NCBI RefSeq assembly: GCF_000330505.1
Contig: NW_004191777.1
Span: 949,638 to 1,013,637, forward strand
Origin: Entamoeba invadens IP1
Lineage: Eukaryota > Evosea > Mastigamoebida > Endamoebidae
Direction: 5' to 3'
DNA length: 64,000 nt
Shown piece by piece: positions 43,601 through 54,634 of this stretch (position 1 is its first letter; the number at the start of each line of letters is the position of its first letter). Below the pieces are notes generated by a model. The model saw nothing but the letters and a program-made list of their open reading frames with translations. It searched no databases and was not told the DNA's origin. The position numbers were made by a program, and so were the translations under genes.

Positions 43601-44283
43601 ATGTCATGAAAGACGTGTTACTGAATATCAAAGGGACAGGTGTGGCACTGGACTTACAAGCAATGGATATGGACGAGGAGTGTGTGAACACGCTCTCAGA
43701 AACTATTAAACTACTTAAAAGCATCGTGTCGCTTGATATCAGTAAGACGAGTATTAAGGATAAGGGACTGTCTAAAATACTGGAAGGGTTAGTCGATAAC
43801 ACTGTTATTGAGACGTTGAATATATCGAATATCTATACGGGAGATGACACAGATAGTGTGATGAATTCATTGACGAAATACTTGAAGAAGACAACTAGTC
43901 TGAAACACTTGACTCTTGTCGGCGGGAGTAAAACAGAACAACAATTTGGATTAAATATGATCCCAATATTAAACGCACTTGTCAAGAACGATAATATAGT
44001 CTTCCTTGATATCCAATCACAGGGAATGGGAAATAAAGGAGCATTTGCTTTGGCAAATCTCTTGAAAATTACTAAGACTTTGCAGACACTAAAGTGGGAC
44101 GAGAACCAAACCGGTATCTTCGGAATACACGCAATAGTCGATTCTATGAGAGTTAATACATCTGTAAAGGAATTACAGTTGCCAATTCTGGATTGCAGAG
44201 CACTACAAGTCCAAGGGAAGTTCGGTAATGGAAAGATCATTGGCGAACTTGTCAAGACAGTGCAGAAAAAGTCGGATAGCTAA
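40660..44283 (+). CDS. RasGAP fused to PH-like and LRR (CARMIL-like) domains, 1207 aa
   Basis: The N-terminal 190 residues are Pro/Gln-rich and carry three copies of PSLAELIAMQKAGTLPK (near residues 4, 111 and 160), a short motif reminiscent of WH2 actin-binding helices. A RasGAP domain follows (about 225-500): the arginine finger is present in LFREN near 298, and FIMLRYVNPAIFSPEKYG near 409 matches the FLRF.NPAI.SP signature, so activity is likely. Residues 575-670 resemble a PH-like fold. From about 780 to 1190 there is a leucine-rich repeat solenoid (for example KEIDLANNKIDGNALRIL, SLDISKTSIKDKGLSKIL). PH plus this LRR type recalls CARMIL, the capping-protein regulator, which would couple Ras switching to actin. 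The CARMIL comparison is an inference from layout. Intronless; start is ATG 40660. Confidence 0.88.
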   Translation: MSKPSLAELIAMQKAGTLPKQYTEKPKFQYGVDMSNGTKGTQQPTPPQPSPPQQQPRQEQGSQLAMMNTIETPRDTPQPTPQVQQPVQQQAQPVPQQQSEPQQSAPAPKKPTLAELIAMQKAGNLPKQFTQKEKIPYGVDLSNGVPKSTPVEPQNAEHKPSLTELLAMQKAGKLPDEFQKRGGAAERPVEQKESFIHREVTPMEAEVAKWTNSRVSAVKEENLYYSERELGVMQNMFEFFMKKAPQILTTMFSNRDKAEELADAVLNLTYGKRLAMDFVSMMLKEEFATHKEAQSLFRENTSATRVAKSFLGKVGRKYLLDTYKKFVLDIIHSGVSFEIDDHRETDPEKLKANKEALFAACRKLFDTVINSFDLLPPGVKLLARVFNEYAAQYFGELSDDARNNLTGSFIMLRYVNPAIFSPEKYGIVDDPKDISMGGRRNLILLSKVLQNLSNGVRFIQEKEPYMMPLNALLDEYLDKFKKYFRKIVNVAKNFPFVLVVEDTAITDMKPIALLHKELCERADEIVGTSENEISQEFCKYMVSLGNYGDKTGSAVDFRAEMQIGLKKFLVENKYEAVYASIYTMKENNNKTDYILVVTLYTILILTTDYSIVDEIHCFDIKTVNSMMKTSVVITKKDGKKIEGETMHGDGIIVAMLRAFKSCYNEGVYDFTVELPPHRKAIIENVFSLQSFNKCGGFSGIYYGNCTYDKVPINESVEAFIESSKDDEKSKELLCNMFNTMDPNNKSDSLSSKEFQPVLRALKCNKFFTKLKVEQTPLNQCKDALKEVFEQNETLESVSLRDVQINSEWEELLDIYLQKNKIHRIKEIDLANNKIDGNALRILAKIISTFQVESVNLSGSVSSEKSVSAFFQEFEEIANQKKRLPLEKIDLTGAKFGADAMEFMVTKFSQVFPNIKELILADATVPKGATLIPVLNYLNFLNVVDLSGLEISKKAECDLPKLLLPLNSLKELHLRKSVIPGNVMKDVLLNIKGTGVALDLQAMDMDEECVNTLSETIKLLKSIVSLDISKTSIKDKGLSKILEGLVDNTVIETLNISNIYTGDDTDSVMNSLTKYLKKTTSLKHLTLVGGSKTEQQFGLNMIPILNALVKNDNIVFLDIQSQGMGNKGAFALANLLKITKTLQTLKWDENQTGIFGIHAIVDSMRVNTSVKELQLPILDCRALQVQGKFGNGKIIGELVKTVQKKSDS

Positions 44284-44628
44284 TTGTGAGAGTTTTTTAA
44301 TAGTTTTAATAGTATTGAATAGATATTTTATTGAACTATTTTCAAATTATTAAGGTATTAAAAATCAATAACATTTTTTTATTTCTTTAAATAAAAAATG
44401 TTATTTCAGTTGATTTTTTTTCAAAAAATTAGAGTCATTTTTTTATGGTTGTTATTTATTAGTATTAAATTATTAGTCTGATATAATATAGTTATAAATC
44501 ATTTTTATTAATATCATTAAAATATATTAATTATATTACTATCAAAAACTATTGAAATGAGTTGAAAAATGACTTTTGTTTTGAATTCTAATTAAATAAA
44601 AGAATGAAGAACTCAACTCAATTGATCC
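44284..44628. other. AT-rich spacer
   Basis: About 345 bases; includes the 3' end of the RasGAP gene and the short leader of the coiled-coil gene. Nothing else is seen. Confidence 0.6.
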
Positions 44629-46050
44629 ATGTCATATCCAAGTAATTTTAATCAAAATCCACAAATATCTTGGAGTACACCGCAAAATTTCCCACATCAA
44701 TATCCAATTACTCAAACAACATGCCAATATCCTCAACAAGCATCATCTCAAGAATCAAATGACATGAAAGCAATCAAAGAACTTTATACTTATTTGAATC
44801 AACAAAACGCGTCTTTCTTTTCGTCTAATATTCCCGATTTTGTGGAGAAAATCAAACAATTTTACATTGTTGTATGTCAAGAAATCCATGACAATGGTAA
44901 TACTATTAATCAACTTAAGCAAAGTGCAATTGATTATCCAAACGAAATAAATCGACTTAAAGAAGAAAACCAAAATAAAGACATAGACATAAAGCAACTC
45001 AATGACTCTTTAATTCAATTTCAAACGAACGATTTGACTCAAAGAGAAACAATAAAATCACTCGAAGATGATATGAAACAAAAAGACGACGAACTTGCAA
45101 GTGAGAAACGTAAGTTGGATTCCATTAAAATGTCTTTTTCTTCTTTTATGGCGTCGACTGAAAAGTACATTTCAAAACTCGAAAAAACGATTTCGGCTCT
45201 ACGAACTGAATTGGCTGATGAACGAAATAAACAAGAAGAACGAAACTATGAAAACACTTCACAAAATGATTTGACACGGAAATTGGAAATGTTAACAACC
45301 CTCCTCAAAGTTAACGAACAAAAGAACACACTAAATCAGTCACAACAAACGCAAAGTATCAGCACTTTGATTAGCACAAAAGACTCTAAAATTACTGAAT
45401 TGCAAAAGACTAATGAACAATTAACAAATTCTCTTCAGAGCTGTCAACAACATTTAAGTTGTGTTCAAGACGACAAAACACACCTAGAAAAGAAAGTTTC
45501 TCAACTCGAAACTGAACTTCAAAGTCTTAAAAATGCTCATCAAAAAGAAAAGAAAATTGAGACAAAAAACAACTCAAAAAGTGACTTAAAACAAGACCAA
45601 AACTCATCATCACAAGAAATCCAAATTCAAGACAACGCTGAAAGCCAAATTCAAACCCACAAACTCGCTGTCCCTCTTCTTCTCTTTCATAATGGCGGGA
45701 ATTTTAATATCGATATAGACAATCAGAGTGTTACATTGTCAATCGAAAAGGGAAGTCAAGAACCTCTTTTATTTGATATTCCAACTCAAAGTGGAAAAGT
45801 CCGTTTAGAAGTTTCAAGTGACAAAATCGAGAACTTGAGAAGAGACAATTACGACTTGTATTACACAGTCTTCTTAAATGAACAGTTCAAAGACCAAAGT
45901 GTCCAACTCCAGATCTCTGTGTTGGATTTCAATAACACTTTAAACGTCCAAGCTAAAGAGAATTCCACATGGACCGTTGGAGACTTTGGGTTGAACATTG
46001 GAAACACAGGAAAGCGTGGGACCCTCTACCTTACAATTCAATTTGTGTGA
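44629..46050 (+). CDS. Coiled-coil protein with C-terminal beta domain, 473 aa
   Basis: The first 45 residues are Gln/Pro/Ser-rich (NFNQNPQISWSTPQNFPHQY). Residues 85-310 are a long coiled coil with heptads (for example KEENQNKDIDIKQLNDSLIQ), broken once near 215. A Lys/Gln/Ser-rich hinge follows, and the last 130 residues form a predicted beta-sandwich (AVPLLLFHNGGNFNIDIDNQ, then VGDFGLNIGNTGKRGTLYL). I do not recognise the C-terminal domain; it might be a binding module. Such a layout suits a cytoskeletal or membrane tether, but no function can be assigned. It lies tail-to-tail with the BspA cap fragment (46160-46489). No intron, signal peptide or membrane segment. Confidence 0.8.
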   Translation: MSYPSNFNQNPQISWSTPQNFPHQYPITQTTCQYPQQASSQESNDMKAIKELYTYLNQQNASFFSSNIPDFVEKIKQFYIVVCQEIHDNGNTINQLKQSAIDYPNEINRLKEENQNKDIDIKQLNDSLIQFQTNDLTQRETIKSLEDDMKQKDDELASEKRKLDSIKMSFSSFMASTEKYISKLEKTISALRTELADERNKQEERNYENTSQNDLTRKLEMLTTLLKVNEQKNTLNQSQQTQSISTLISTKDSKITELQKTNEQLTNSLQSCQQHLSCVQDDKTHLEKKVSQLETELQSLKNAHQKEKKIETKNNSKSDLKQDQNSSSQEIQIQDNAESQIQTHKLAVPLLLFHNGGNFNIDIDNQSVTLSIEKGSQEPLLFDIPTQSGKVRLEVSSDKIENLRRDNYDLYYTVFLNEQFKDQSVQLQISVLDFNNTLNVQAKENSTWTVGDFGLNIGNTGKRGTLYLTIQFV

Positions 46051-46159
46051 CCAATTGATTAATATATAAAAACGTTGTATTTGAAGAATAGTTTTATTTA
46101 TAGAAATAAATTGAACAAAGAATAGTAACTTGAATTAGAAAGTAACTATAATTGAGTTG

Positions 46160-46489
46160 TTATTTTTGAGCGTCTCTCTGGGTTGTTATATTATTATACT
46201 CACGTTTACCTTCTTTATAAGTCGAAGTTGTATAGTCGACTTCATACACTATAAGTCGCTTATAAAAGTCTTCCTTTTCAAAGGCATTGTCACCAGGAAA
46301 ATAGAGATAGAGTGTTTGTAAATTAGTGAAGAATGGACGAGTCTTATTAGTGAGAGGGAATGGATTATAGTGGAACTTTTTGAAGAGGTCTCCAAACTTT
46401 TTGCAGACCAAGGTTGTGTTGTACAACTCATCAAAGTCTTCAAAATATGTTGAAACGATCATCATGGAGTACCCATCTAATTTTGCCAT
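46160..46489 (-). pseudogene. Isolated BspA-like N-terminal cap, 109 aa, without LRRs
   Basis: The frame from ATG 46489 begins MAKLDGYSMMIVSTYFEDFD and contains VCKKFG, FHYNPFP and LYLYFPGD. This is the same cap that opens the BspA-like protein at 35696 (LDQNSMFIVSKYF, VSSKF, NNPIS). It stops at a TAA just where LRRs would start, after about 30 residues of linker. Downstream there is only AT-rich spacer, so no LRR exon is evident. It is either a truncated paralogue or a short expressed protein; its cap sequence is not obviously decayed. It starts 67 bases from the 3' end of the TMK gene, same strand. Confidence 0.72.
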
Positions 46490-46555
46490 AATAAAAAAAT
46501 TAAGTTTCAGAGTTCTTCACACAAGGTATAACGCAAAACATCTAAAACACACAAA

Positions 46556-49500
46556 TTAACAAGTAGAATAATAGCCCTCAAGCAATTTTACAACTTCCCC
46601 AATTTCAACTCTTTGATTCATGTCTTGTCGCCAACATTTACTGGCTATCTGGTAGATCTCGTCTTCCATATTCCCGGGCTTTTGCAAACGATTCCCGTTA
46701 CTTACAAACTCTGCTATATTCCATGCGTATGGGAACATAGCGACTGGGTAAGCCTCACGCCACCCAAAGCACTCGAATAACGTTATTCCGAAGGAGTAGA
46801 TATCTGCACTCTTTTTGTACTTCTCTTTCAATAAGATTTCAGGCGCCATATAAATAGGAGTACCAACGCCTTTAGTGAATGTCATATTAGTCATCAGCAT
46901 ATTAATGTTTCTGCTTGTCCCGAAGTCGGTCAGTTTAGCGTTAGCGATAAGGTTATATTCCAGTGACACTAATAAGATATTATCTGGTTTAACATCTCTG
47001 TGTAAGATCCCATTTGAGTGTAAATACTGAATTCCTCTTGAAGCATCTATACATATCTTAATCTTCATTTGTTTGGATATTTTGGTTTCACTCTCTTTGA
47101 GTATAAAATCCTTCAAGCTGCCATATTCAGCATATTCAGTGACTAAACAGAACTCGCTCTTAATCACACACGCACCATAAAAGTGGATGATATAGTCACA
47201 TCGGAATTTGTCGAGCATCGACATCTCGTTCTCAAACTCACCAAGAAATTCTTGTGTGCTGTAGATCTCTTTCATCTTCTTGATCGCTACTAAACTCCCT
47301 CGAAATCTCCCTTTGTAGACAACACCAAACCCGCCTTCCCCTATTTTTTTCTCGCGAAGGATCTCGTCGGGGTCCAAATACGTCGAGACCTCCGTCTCAA
47401 ACGTCAGTGGAAATTCAACAGAAAACGTCTCTCCACTTTTTAAGACCAAAATTGTCACATTAATGAAGTCGGCGATTTTGCAGGTGCATCTTGGCTTCAC
47501 AAAAGCTTCGAACTCGCACGCTTCATCCTTTCGCAGTGTAATAATTTGGGGAAGTGTTTTGAGTTGGTACTTTATTGCTGTTGATTTGGTGACGATTTGA
47601 AGCTTAACAGTGAAAGCGTTTTTATTACCAAAACAGATCAACTCGCGGGTGTAATCCCCCACTTTAATATTCTCATCGTCGTCATTGAAACTCAATTTCT
47701 TCTTATTTGAAAATATCCCTGGCGATATGAAATTGTTGAAATTGACATTCGAACGACTCATCTTGAATACACACACACTCTTCTCGCGACGGTGAGTCTG
47801 GTACTCTTTAATTAAGTAATTCACTAACTTCAGAACAAAGAATAAAAGAATGGACACAACAACTAGAGTCAACAACACTACTAATAGGATGACCCACCAC
47901 ACTGCATGTGTCGCACATAACGTCCCCGACTCATCCACACTATACCAGAAACTACATTTGGTACATTTGGAGTCTTCTACTTTTAAACACTCGGACACGT
48001 TACTCATCAAGAGACATGTATGCGTCTTGTCGTTGTACACATCGAGTGGATCACAACTCGTACACACGACATTTTCTATACAAGTCTTACAAGAAGAGGA
48101 ACACACTTGGCATTCTCTAGTAATGAGTATCATTCATTGTCACACAAAAAGTCGAACAAACCGATGACTCAAATAATACCCAGCAATACACAATAAACAC
48201 CCCCGATCAGTTGTAATGTCACCAGCACACCCATACGTCCCATTCTTGGATTTACACTCATTGGTCTCACTCATCCAATAATCTTTATTACAACTAAGAC
48301 ATGACTTGTTATTCAAACACGTCTCACACTCTTCGGAACATAACTCACAGTCAAACCCAACTCGGAAATATCCATCTTTGCACTGCGCACATCCCCCATT
48401 GACAGAAAACGTTTTGCATTTCCCCTCTAAATTGCCATTTTGTTTACAAACCCCGTTCGAGACAAACATCCCCCCTGGACAGGTAAGACAAAAATTCTTT
48501 GCAATACAAGTGGTGCATTTTTCGTCACACGTTTCACATGTTAAATCCGGTGTGATGTAATACCCTTGTTTACAGGAAAGACACCCAATTTCACTTGGAA
48601 TGCGACAGGAATCTTCTATTGGGTCTTGTGTGCAGGTTTTGGTTGTTGTCAAATTGTAGTTAGGAAAGCATTGCTTGCAGGAGTCGAGTGAACGGATATC
48701 ACAATTCTCGAGAGGGGACATACACTTATCACCACTCGATATTTCAGACATTCCACAAAAGCAGAAATTCAATGAAATGGACGTGCACACACTCTCCACT
48801 ATGCATTTCCCATTTTTCAATATCGTCTTCGCATCGCACTGCAAGCAACTTTCACTGTTACATTCAATGCAATCGGAAAACAGTGAACTGCATTCCACAC
48901 ACATTGAATCCTTGCCACAGTACTTTGGGTCACATGAAATTGCTGCAAAACTGGGGTTTAGTATCGTTGTCTTGTTTTGTAACACACAGGCCGTTCCATT
49001 GTACATATAATTGTGATCACACAAGTCACAATTGTCAAAGTAAGTGCACTCCGCGCAATTAGGAATGCAATTCCCGCACTTTCCCTGGATGAGAAAATAG
49101 CCAGGCAGACATTTAATACACTTGCTCAAGATATACGACGCACAACAATCTATTTCCGCACACGCCGATTTACCATTAAAAATGTAGACACCCGTATTCC
49201 TTTGACATAACTCACACGAATTCGAAATTTTACATTGAGAACACTTTAAACCGCATTTCTTGCAAGAGTCCGTCGCTACGTCGTAATAATAGGCGTTCCC
49301 ACACATGTGGCATTTGCCATTTAAATACGTCTCGCAGTTCAAGAGCGAACATTTCCCTAACACGTCATTGTAAAGACATTCACACGTTCCTGAAGTCGTC
49401 ATCGAATAATTGTCGTTGCACGACAAACACGTCGAAGCGAGGAGTGGAGCCGCACTTGTGTTATATGTCAGATACGAAACTATATGTAAATAGAATTATA

Positions 49501-50879
49501 ATAAATATACCATACTTGTATAGTAACAACAAACCGTCACACGTTCTCACATTAGTCGTTGTCTTCCGAGTCGGGCGCGTGAGTAAAATCTGTTGGTAAT
49601 TCTTTTGAAAAGAATAAACAGGCATTGTGTCCGAGACTTCATACACGACGACTTCCCCGTTGTTATTTAAAAATGTTGATAACTTGAATGGACCCCCCGA
49701 GAGAGATGTGTATTTCATGATCAAAGTTTCTTGGTTGAAGATTTGAATGACGTTGTTATAGTCAAATTTTTCGATGTTTATAAAATTGCCGATTTTGGTT
49801 TTGACTGAAATTGTGTACTGACTTGGCACGGTATGTATGGAGTAATTGCCATTGACCAAATCGAACACGTCGTAGTCGTCTGCAGTGTCTTTGTAAATCT
49901 CCTTCTTCAAATTTGCACGTGTTTTCCCGTCACTTGCGCACGTGGGTTTAAACCCGCTGCTTGGAAAGAAAAAGTAGATGAACGTGTTCTTCGCACACTC
50001 TTTAAACTCGACAAGACCGGCTTTGAGTGTTTGAAACTCGATTTGTGAAGGGTCTGCTGTTGAGAACAAATATCTGGGTAGACTTTCTGAAGGGTTCATT
50101 GTGATGAGGAAAAGTCCTTTAAAGACGACATTGGTGTGTTCGTTGTTTTCTTTATTCTCATTTGATGTATTTGGAGTGTCTGTGTTAATTATATCGCTCT
50201 CGTTCTCGTTCCTTTTGAGTGTCAAAAGAAATTTTTGTTCCTCGGAATTCATGTGTTTTGTGCTCATAATATTTCCTTTTAAAAATTCTTGTGTCTTTGC
50301 ATTTTGCGATTTAAAAAAATCTTCAATAGCATCGCCCTTTTCTTTATTTTTAATACTTTTAATACTTTTAATAAGTTCGAGGTTATCAAACGATTTCTGA
50401 TTTTTATCTTCAAGTTTTGTTATTTTCTTCTTTAAGTTGTTTGTGTGTTTTGTGTTCAAGACGTGTTGCGTAATATCGTCGTCTCTAACAACTTCCTCAT
50501 CTTTGGAGACATATACTATTTTCACTTTCTCATTGCCGCTGTTTACAATTTCAAGAGGCAAATGTCTTGGGTTGAAATTGACTTGAAACATGNNNNNNNN
50601 NNNNNNNNNNNNNNNNNNNNNNNNNNNNNNNNNNNNNNNNNNNNNNNNNNNNNNNNNNNNNNNNNNNNNNNNNNNNNNNNNNNNNNNNNNNNCAAGATAA
50701 CGTTTTTGTGATGTCGTTGATGTGACTTCGGAAGTGAAGTACTTTGTAATGACGATGTCGTTGTTCTTTTCGGTCACACCTTCTTGAAAAGAACAGGACA
50801 GTGCCTCAAAAAAGATCCCGTTGCTGTTCACGTCGCAGCACACTGAAAGAACTGCCGTGATACAGAAGAGCACCAACAT
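46556..50879 (-). CDS. Cysteine-rich transmembrane kinase (TMK), three exons, gap in exon 1
   Basis: Exons 50879-49535 (containing 100 N), 49479-48162 and 48116-46556 join through introns of 55 and 45 nt (both GTTTGT, ends ATATAG and TACTAG), giving about 1400 aa. A signal peptide (MLVLFCITAVLSVC) starts the protein. The N-terminal ectodomain is beta-rich. Exon 2 and the start of exon 3 are Cys-rich with CxxC repeats (CKKCGLKCSQC, CETCDEKCTTC). A membrane span (WWVILLVVLLTLVVVSILLF) follows. The cytosolic kinase has GEGGFGVVYKG, VAIKKMKE, HRDVKPDN, DFGTSRN and APE, so all catalytic residues are present. This is the layout of Entamoeba TMKs, surface receptor-like kinases. Ligand is unknown. 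The frame holds across the 100 N, but gap length is nominal. Confidence 0.9.
48117..48161 (-). other. TMK intron 2 (45 nt)
   Basis: It begins GTTTGT and ends ATTACTAG; phase 2. Splicing joins GYYLSH-R to ECQVCSSSC, continuing the cysteine repeats. Without it the frame would stop. Confidence 0.92.
49480..49534 (-). other. TMK intron 1 (55 nt)
   Basis: It begins GTTTGT and ends CATATAG; phase 1. Splicing joins NVRTCD to VSYLTYN with no stop. Confidence 0.9.
50593..50692. other. Assembly gap (100 N) in TMK exon 1
   Basis: A run of exactly 100 N within the N-terminal ectodomain. Its true length is unknown. Confidence 0.98.
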
Positions 50880-52216
50880 AGTGTTTTTTTTGTTTTCTTA
50901 ATTTCTTTGGAATTTTTTGGGATGTAAAAAGTATTTCACAACAATCGATTTTTTGTCCATATATTTTATTGTAGTTTTTGAGTTTAATATCTTAAAGCAT
51001 TCCACTTTAATTTGATAATATTTTGTTCTTTATTGTATTACATGATTGATTTATTGATTTGAAAATGGCAAAATGATGTTTTATTCACCGAACAATACAA
51101 CTTAGTATTTTATTCATTTGAGACTAAAAAACAAAATAATTGGATACCTTTTGAGAGGAGTTGTCTGCTGTATAGCGGGAAGTATGTTTTATTTCGCTTA
51201 TTGGTTTATTAAGGGATTCATAAAAAATAATCGAAGTGTCGACCCCGGAGTGCAAAACTTCGGGGAAACAGATTTTTTTATTTTTTCTGATACTATTAAA
51301 AATAGAAAGTGTATTGAATTGTGGGGTTTTTATTTTTTTTTTCTTTTTAATGGGTTTTTAGTTGCTTGTACTATAATTTGTTATAATTTTTTTTATTTAA
51401 ATTAGATATAAATTATTGTAATGCATATTTGAGAAGGACAATTAATATAATATTGTCACTTTATTATATTTTTATTATTTTACTTCTTCCTATTTGGTTT
51501 GAATAAATAAAAATAATTGCGATTTTGAGAAGTTGTACTTCGATTGTAAATTAGATGGTTATCTAATAACAAATAATAATCCAATTTACCAATAATTGAT
51601 AATTAAAAATGATTATTTTTTTAAACGCTGATTTTCTATTAAAAGAATGTTAACTTCCACACTTATTATCAAAAACAATATAAAATGATTGGAATTTTTT
51701 ATTATGATTAAAAAGTATTCAATGTATTGTAATTTATATCATAAAATATGGTATAAATAATTTTTCAAAATTAAAAAATGAAAGTGGAATAACAAAATTA
51801 TTAAACTTCATTATTTTCATCATTTTTAAAATAAAGTATAATTTTAATAATATTATATAATAAGTAAACTATATTTTTTTTACAATACCAAAAAAACGTA
51901 TCATAACATGTAATTAAAACAATTAAAATAATTTATTATTATTTTTTTTAAAAAAATATAAATTGTTTATAAAAATTATAATACACATTATTAATGAAAT
52001 CTCCATAATTTAAAATTTAAAAATTTAACTAAATTTAACAATATCACTAATAAATTAATTAAAGCAATGAAGTCAACATAGCGATTCTGAATCTATATAA
52101 TGATGGTTTACATGCATGGACTGAGCTTTCTTTTTATAAAAATCATTTACCATAGTATTAACCAATTTATAACATAACCATCAAAAAACAAAATTATAAG
52201 AAAACAATAAATATAA
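50880..52216. other. AT-rich spacer between TMK and tetraspanin genes
   Basis: About 1.3 kb. An open frame at 51118-51405 is hydrophobic and has no ATG at its start; it is not called (see rejected list). Otherwise only A/T-rich sequence. Confidence 0.55.
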
Positions 52217-53072
52217 TTAAACTTCCACAAGTTGTAAATAACCTCGTTGTGTTGGTATTTCGATATTAAGCACTTTGACAAGAACTGAACTTATTGACAC
52301 GGTCACTACAGCCAAGAATGACAATCCAAGAACAAGAAAAGAACACACAATTGAAGAGACGATGGAGTGGTATTCATTTTCTTCTGAGTCAATAGTGCAA
52401 GTATTACACAACTCAAACATTTGAGTTGAAGGCACAAACTGTTGTTCACACTGACACATCAAGTACTTATTGTGTTGGTCGACAGTTGTATCGATACAGC
52501 ACTCGTTCTATTTGTTAAACTTTATTATTATAATACATATACCATATATTATATATTATAATATATATACTATATTATTATCTATTTTATTTACTCAACA
52601 AACTGTCTTCTCAAATTGTCGCTTCTCCTGTTCTGAATTAAACGTAAAAGTCCCATAAATTGGGCAAAGCATTAAAATGAAAAAAATTGCTCCCAATATG
52701 AAGAATACAACGACGGCAATATTGATAACATAGATCACTTTGTTGTTAATAAATTTCTCTTTTAAAAGGTGGAGAGCCCCAATGAAGAGTGAGACCGCAA
52801 AACACCCGCCAATAACAGCAAGAGCCAATCCAAAGTACACTTCGCCAAATAATTTATTTCGCGATGGTGACACTACTGTCGATAGATATTTCGTTAAATA
52901 ACAGCCAAACCCGACTCCTCCAAAGAAACAGATCTTTTTGTCATATTACAGAAGACGATATAAGTCGATTCTATTATTTAATAATAAAATATTAACAAAC
53001 GGCTATGAGCATACCAAGAACAACATAGAACACACTGGCGACTAAACGAAAGACGTTGAACCGTGAAATCAT
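52217..53072 (-). CDS. Tetraspanin, three exons, 230 aa
   Basis: Exons 53072-53001, 52933-52604 and 52507-52217 are joined by introns of 67 and 96 nt, both starting GTTTGT, all phase 0. The result is a four-span membrane protein: span 1 in VFRLVASVFYVVLGMLIA and onward, span 2 FGLALAVIGGCFAVSLFIG, span 3 NIAVVVFFILGAIFFILML and span 4 IVSSIVCSFLVLGLSFLAVV. The large loop between spans 3 and 4 holds an ECCI pair in place of the tetraspanin CCG, plus further Cys residues (CQCEQQ, CNTCTI) for disulphides. The 230-aa length is normal for the family. Tetraspanins organise membrane microdomains, and Entamoeba has a large set. The first intron ends in AAAAAG, a weaker acceptor, but it is the only phase-0 AG that avoids an in-frame stop. 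Confidence 0.8.
52508..52603 (-). other. Tetraspanin intron 2 (96 nt)
   Basis: It begins GTTTGT and ends AAATAG; phase 0. Splicing places NECCIDTT in the large extracellular loop. Confidence 0.85.
52934..53000 (-). other. Tetraspanin intron 1 (67 nt)
   Basis: It begins GTTTGT after ATAGCC and ends CAAAAAG; phase 0. An earlier AATAG acceptor would lead to an in-frame TGA. Confidence 0.65.
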
Positions 53073-54634
53073 CGGTGTATGTTTGAAGAGCGATTTGGAG
53101 TTTTGTTTTGAATTAATGTGTTGTCTTTCCTAAAAGTTATGTTGGAATGTCGAAAACTAGCATTTTACTATAGTATTCTAGTTAATAATAAGAACATTTA
53201 CTAGAGAAAAGTACAAAAATGATATTAAAATAGAACATATAGGTATAATAATTTATAATATATTTTACCTGAGGTTTAAGGAAAGTTTGTCCAATTATAA
53301 GTAACTATTTTGTAACTAGAAGTTTGTTTCTGTAGAAACTATTTTTACATAATGTCTTTTTGTAATTTAGTTATTAGTATGTAGTTTGTTCATTCATTAA
53401 ATTATAATAAAACTGAAAATATTAAAAAAATAATAAAATGGAAAGGAGTAATTTATTTACTTTGATAATCAAAGTTTTTTATAATAAACAACTGAATGAA
53501 TTCTATTGTTTATGAAATTTAAAATTGTATACTTTGATGTGACTACACTTTATAAATCGTATTATGACATAAATGAATTCGTTTTGTCAAACTATTGCAA
53601 ATCGTTTTGGTTACTAAAATTGATTTATTTTGGATTCGGAGATATAACTTTCTCAAATAGGAACTTATGGACTTTGTGAATCTGGTTGTTGTAATAAAAA
53701 GATCATGAGTTTAAAAAATAATAAAAAAATGGATAAAAAACTTATTTTTCATTTTTAATAATTGTTATTAACTTTTGCATAAATAATAAACCGGTTTTTC
53801 TTTTTTTAAAACTGCTTATTTTTCCACTTTTAATAGTATAAATTTATAAATTATAATTAAATGATAAACTGTATATTTGAATATATTATTTTCCACTGAA
53901 TAGTACGATTATAATTAATAACTGATATCTCTGGTAAATTACCAGTAAAGTCAATATTATTAGAATTATAGTGTGTGTTATGTTGTTGGAATTATATTTT
54001 TATTATTAAAATATTAATAAAAACCAGTTAAAGTAATGGAAGTTTTTTTTATTCGAAAAATAATTATAGAAAACTTGAAAGAATAAACTTTATTATGATT
54101 ATTGAATAATAATGTTTATAATTAAATAATTTGTCTCTTAAAATTATTTGGTCAATAAAAATGGCTTTTATTTGTGTGTAAAAACGGGCATTTGGTCAAA
54201 ATTTCGTGAATTTGTGTAATTATTGTTTATTTTTGTTTCCCGAAATATTAAATATCATGTTATCCAAGATAACTAATGAAGACCAACTTATTTTATATAT
54301 TATAAAAAGTTTACCCATTCAATCTAATTTTTTCACAAAATAGATTGATTTCTATTAATCAAGTTACTGTAACTTGGTTTGGTTATGTTTTAACTATAAA
54401 AGTGAATAATTTGATTCTAGAGTTATTTAATATTCTAGTAACAAATCTATATTTTTTATATATTTTTTTTAAATACCAAAAACTAACTAATTTGTTCGTT
54501 AAAAAAACAAAATTATCATGATAAATTACAATAAAATAACTATAATAAAATTCATGTAATTTTTTTTATTGTACCCATTTTTAATAAAAAAAAATATCAA
54601 AATCACAATCACTCAATCAATCAGTCCAGTGGTA
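53073..54634. other. AT-rich spacer upstream of the second TMK
   Basis: About 1.56 kb, divergent between tetraspanin and TMK genes. Small perfect palindromes occur (CAAGTTACTGTAACTTG near 54359; CTGGTAAATTACCAG near 53930), each under 20 bases. No gene is seen. Confidence 0.55.

Noticed and set aside
51118..51405. Hydrophobic 95-codon open frame on the plus strand
   Set aside because: It begins with TTG, has no early ATG or splice signals, and its composition (Phe, Tyr, Ile from A/T-rich codons) is what random AT-rich DNA gives. It could be a membrane-protein exon but cannot be supported.
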